Shown: one piece after another, positions 4,920 to 7,264 of the stretch | Numbering within the stretch: the first letter of the stretch is position 1 | Layout of the letters: every line of letters starts with the position of its first letter | Assembly (NCBI GenBank): GCA_017849395.1 | Contig: JAFIHO010000060.1 | Span: 1 to 7,264, forward strand | Direction: 5' to 3' | From: Hyphomicrobiales bacterium | GTDB lineage: Bacteria > Pseudomonadota > Alphaproteobacteria > Micropepsales > Micropepsaceae | Length of the DNA stretch: 7,264 nt | Translations under genes and position numbers: made by a program | Notes under the pieces: generated by a model | Told to the model about the DNA's origin: nothing | The model's input: only the letters and a program-made list of their open reading frames with translations | Databases searched by the model: none

Positions 4920-6844
4920 CCGGCGAGCTTGGTCAGCTTGCGCTGTGTTTCGCGCTGGGGCTCTCGCTGGTGATGGCATTCGCGGGGCTGGCGGGCGCAC
5001 GCGCCGATGGCGCACCGGCCGCCATTGCGGCGCGCGGCATCGCCAACGGTTCCGCCATGGGCATGCTGGTCTTTGTGGTGCTGGCTTTCGGCGCCTTGAT
5101 GGCGGCATTCATCGCGTCGGATTTTTCCATCGTCACCGTCGCCAACAATTCCCACACGCCGACGCCGCTGCTCTACAAGATCAGCGGCGTGTGGGGGAAC
5201 CATGAAGGCTCCATGCTTTTGTGGGTTCTGGTGCTGGCGCTCTATGCGGGCGGCGTGGCCTTCGCCCAGCGTGGCGGCGCGCGCCTGAGCAGCGCGGCGC
5301 TGGGCTTCCAGGGATTGCTGGCCGCGTCCTTCCTGCTTTTCATTCTCTTCACGTCCAATCCCTTCCTGCGCCTCGACCCTGCGCCATTCGAAGGCGCCAG
5401 CCTCAATCCGCTGCTTCAGGACCCAGGTCTCGCCTTCCATCCGCCCATGCTCTATGCGGGCTATGTCGGGCTGTCGGCCTCCTTCTCTTATGCGGCGGGC
5501 GCGCTGCTGGTGGGCGAGGAAGGTTGGGTGCGCGCCGCGCGTCCCTTCATGCTGATCGCATGGATCGCTCTGACCCTCGGCATCGCGCTGGGAAGCTGGT
5601 GGGCCTATTACGAACTGGGCTGGGGCGGCTTCTGGGCCTGGGACCCGGTGGAAAACGCCTCCTTCATGCCCTGGCTGATCGCCACGGCGCTGCTGCATTC
5701 GGCGCTGGCGACGGAAAAAAGCGGCGCGTTCAGCACCTGGACCCTGTTGCTCGCCATCGCCGGTTTCTCCATGGCGCTGATCGGCACTTTCCTTGTGCGT
5801 TCGGGTGCGATCACCTCGGTCCATGCGTTCGCGTCAGACCCCACGCGCGGCTTGTTCATCCTGGCGCTGATCGTGCTGGCCATCGGCGGCGCACTGGCGT
5901 TGTTCGCCTGGCGCGCCCCGACCCTGCAGGGCGGCGCGGCTTTCGACATTGCCAGCCGCGAGACCACGCTTCTCATCAATAATGTGTTCCTGATAGCGGC
6001 CTGCGCCTGTGTGTTCGTCGGCACGCTCTATCCGATGGTGCTGGACGCGCTGACCGGGACCAAGATCACGGTGGGGCCGCCCTACTACGCCATCACCTTC
6101 ACGCCGATCTTCTTCGCGCTGCTGGCTCTGGTTCCGCTGGGGCCGCGTCTGGCCTGGCGGCGCGCCGATTGGCGCAACGCGCTGCGTCCGCTCTATCCCG
6201 CGTTGGGCGTCGCGGGGCTCGCCGCCCTGGCGGTACTGGCGATCGCCAGCCCGCGCAGCCTGACCGGAACCGCCGCCTTCGCGCTGGCGGGCTGGCTGAT
6301 CGCCGCCAGCATCGTCGAACTGCGCCGCCGCAAGGGCGCGCGCGCCGCCGCCTTCGCCGCCGCCCTGGCGCATGCCGGACTTGGCGTCACCCTGATGGGC
6401 GTGGCGGGCACCGGCCTGTGGCGCAGCGAGGCGCTGGATGTGATGGGGCCGGGCCAGGTGATGAAGGTCGGGCCCTACACATTGCGCTTCGATGGCGCGA
6501 CCAAGGTTCAAGGGCCGAACTATGAGGCACAGCGCGCGCGCATCTCGCTGATCGAGAATGGCCGCGCCGTCGCGGTCATGGAGCCGGAAAAGCGCTTCTA
6601 TCCCGCACAGGGCCAGGAGTTGAGTGACACCGCCATCCGCACCACCGGCTTGCGCGATCTCTATCTGGCGCTGGGCGATGAACGCGGGCAGGGACGTTTC
6701 ACCTTGCGCGCCTATGTATCGCCGCTCGCGCCGCTGATCTGGATCGGACCTTTGATCATGGCGCTGGGCGGCATCCTGAGCCTGTGGGGCCGGTTGCGGG
6801 TGCGCGACGCCGTGCCTGCCGCGCAGACTGTACCGGCCGAATGA
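4916..6844 (+). CDS. ccmF: Heme lyase subunit CcmF (CycK)
   Basis: Multi-spanning inner-membrane protein that takes heme from holo-CcmE and, with CcmH and CcmI, attaches it to the CXXCH of apocytochrome c. At 642 residues it is close to the usual size. The tryptophan-rich WWD domain is present: SWWAYYELGWGG followed by FWAWDPVENASFMPW (227-253). The four conserved histidines match those known from E. coli CcmF: His175 (FHPP) and His303 (SVHAF) as WWD-flanking heme ligands, and His261 (LLHSA) and His486 (LAHAG) for the second, membrane heme b. Roughly a dozen or more hydrophobic segments are visible. A large periplasmic loop at about 500-600 precedes the last membrane helix at about 604-625. 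The gene overlaps ccmE and ccmH by ATGA at both ends. Nothing looks broken. Confidence 0.98.
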   Translation: MTGELGQLALCFALGLSLVMAFAGLAGARADGAPAAIAARGIANGSAMGMLVFVVLAFGALMAAFIASDFSIVTVANNSHTPTPLLYKISGVWGNHEGSMLLWVLVLALYAGGVAFAQRGGARLSSAALGFQGLLAASFLLFILFTSNPFLRLDPAPFEGASLNPLLQDPGLAFHPPMLYAGYVGLSASFSYAAGALLVGEEGWVRAARPFMLIAWIALTLGIALGSWWAYYELGWGGFWAWDPVENASFMPWLIATALLHSALATEKSGAFSTWTLLLAIAGFSMALIGTFLVRSGAITSVHAFASDPTRGLFILALIVLAIGGALALFAWRAPTLQGGAAFDIASRETTLLINNVFLIAACACVFVGTLYPMVLDALTGTKITVGPPYYAITFTPIFFALLALVPLGPRLAWRRADWRNALRPLYPALGVAGLAALAVLAIASPRSLTGTAAFALAGWLIAASIVELRRRKGARAAAFAAALAHAGLGVTLMGVAGTGLWRSEALDVMGPGQVMKVGPYTLRFDGATKVQGPNYEAQRARISLIENGRAVAVMEPEKRFYPAQGQELSDTAIRTTGLRDLYLALGDERGQGRFTLRAYVSPLAPLIWIGPLIMALGGILSLWGRLRVRDAVPAAQTVPAE

Positions 6845-7264
6845 AAATCGCCCGCGCCGCGCTCTTGCTCTGGCTGCTGACAGGGCCTGCATGGGCCGCG
6901 CCCGAGCCCTTTCCCGATCTCGCCACCGAAACCCGCGCCCGCGCGCTCCAGCGGGAATTGCGCTGCCTGGTGTGCCAGGGCGAAAGCATCGACGATTCCG
7001 GCGCGCCGCTTGCGGCCGATCTGCGCCAGCTTGTGCGGCGTCAGATCGCCGAAGGCCGCAGCAACGCGGAGATCAAGGATTACCTGGTCGCCCGTTACGG
7101 CGATTTCATCCTGATGCAGCCGCCGGTGAAACCCGGAACCTGGCTGTTATGGCTGGCGCCATTTCTGGTGCTGGGCGCGGCGGGCGGCGTGGCATTCCTG
7201 ATTGTCCGGCGCGCCCGCGCCGCGATTCCCGCGGATGAACCGCCCCATTCTGAAAATATTGCCG
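6841..7264 (+). CDS. ccmH: Cytochrome c maturation protein CcmH (CycL), cut by window end
   Basis: Membrane-anchored periplasmic thiol-oxidoreductase-like subunit that interacts with apocytochrome c cysteines before heme attachment by CcmF. It starts at the ATG overlapping the ccmF stop (ATGA), and 141 complete codons are visible with no stop before the window end. The order is a signal peptide (about 1-19, ending PAWA-AP), then the redox motif LRCLVCQ with Cys42 and Cys45. The family's three-helix domain follows, with ESIDDSGAPLAADLRQLVRRQI and YLVARYGDFILMQPP, and then one membrane helix at about 101-122. The short cytoplasmic tail is nearly complete, since the family (single-domain type) is usually about 150 residues. 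No separate ribosome site is evident, so coupling to ccmF is expected. A fused C-terminal CcmI-like TPR domain, as in E. coli CcmH, cannot be excluded because the end is missing. Confidence 0.97.
   Translation, partial: MKIARAALLLWLLTGPAWAAPEPFPDLATETRARALQRELRCLVCQGESIDDSGAPLAADLRQLVRRQIAEGRSNAEIKDYLVARYGDFILMQPPVKPGTWLLWLAPFLVLGAAGGVAFLIVRRARAAIPADEPPHSENIA

Noticed and set aside
4586..5824. Long antisense open frame of about 412 codons opposite ccmE and ccmF
   Set aside because: It lies opposite clearly conserved ccm genes. Its translation is rich in Arg, Gln, Gly and His with no recognisable motif, as expected for the shadow of a GC-rich gene.
5834..6892. Antisense open frame of about 352 codons opposite ccmF and the ccmH start
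   Set aside because: It is compositionally an artefact (Arg/Gln/Gly/Ala), and CcmF with all its key histidines is on the other strand.

Overview
The window reads as a chromosomal stretch from a GC-rich alphaproteobacterium. The basis is the high-GC codon usage, a PhoP/FeuP-type regulator and PhoQ-like kinase next to cytochrome c maturation genes, and a ccmE-ccmF-ccmH (cycJKL) block. The genus cannot be fixed from sequence alone. All supported genes lie on the + strand, and there are no mobile elements, RNA genes or CRISPR arrays.

Layout. Bases 1-176 hold the C-terminal winged helix of an OmpR-family response regulator. It overlaps a PhoQ/FeuQ-like membrane sensor kinase (about 121-1533), and the two form a two-component pair. 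After an 82-base gap comes a 462-residue soluble, helix-rich protein of unknown function (1616-3004). A 182-base intergenic region follows, with short palindromes and a possible promoter. It leads into an exported glycine-zipper protein with a Tyr/Pro/Gly-rich tail (3187-3939). A strong 16-bp stem-loop (3968-4007) closes that unit.

The second half is a compact operon: a 114-residue unknown protein with a His-A-His-G-D-His-F-His cluster (4123-4467), then ccmE (4476-4919), ccmF (4916-6844) and ccmH (6841 to beyond the window end). CcmE-CcmF and CcmF-CcmH overlap by ATGA, so translation is probably coupled. CcmE carries heme as the periplasmic chaperone, CcmF is the membrane heme lyase, and CcmH is the thioredoxin-like partner that handles apocytochrome CXXCH thiols.

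ccmI (cycH), which in many alphaproteobacteria precedes ccmE, is not in this window. Its place is taken by the unknown small gene. No clearly new multi-gene system is visible. The most interesting parts are the two uncharacterised proteins between the two-component pair and the ccm genes, and the structured intergenic regions.
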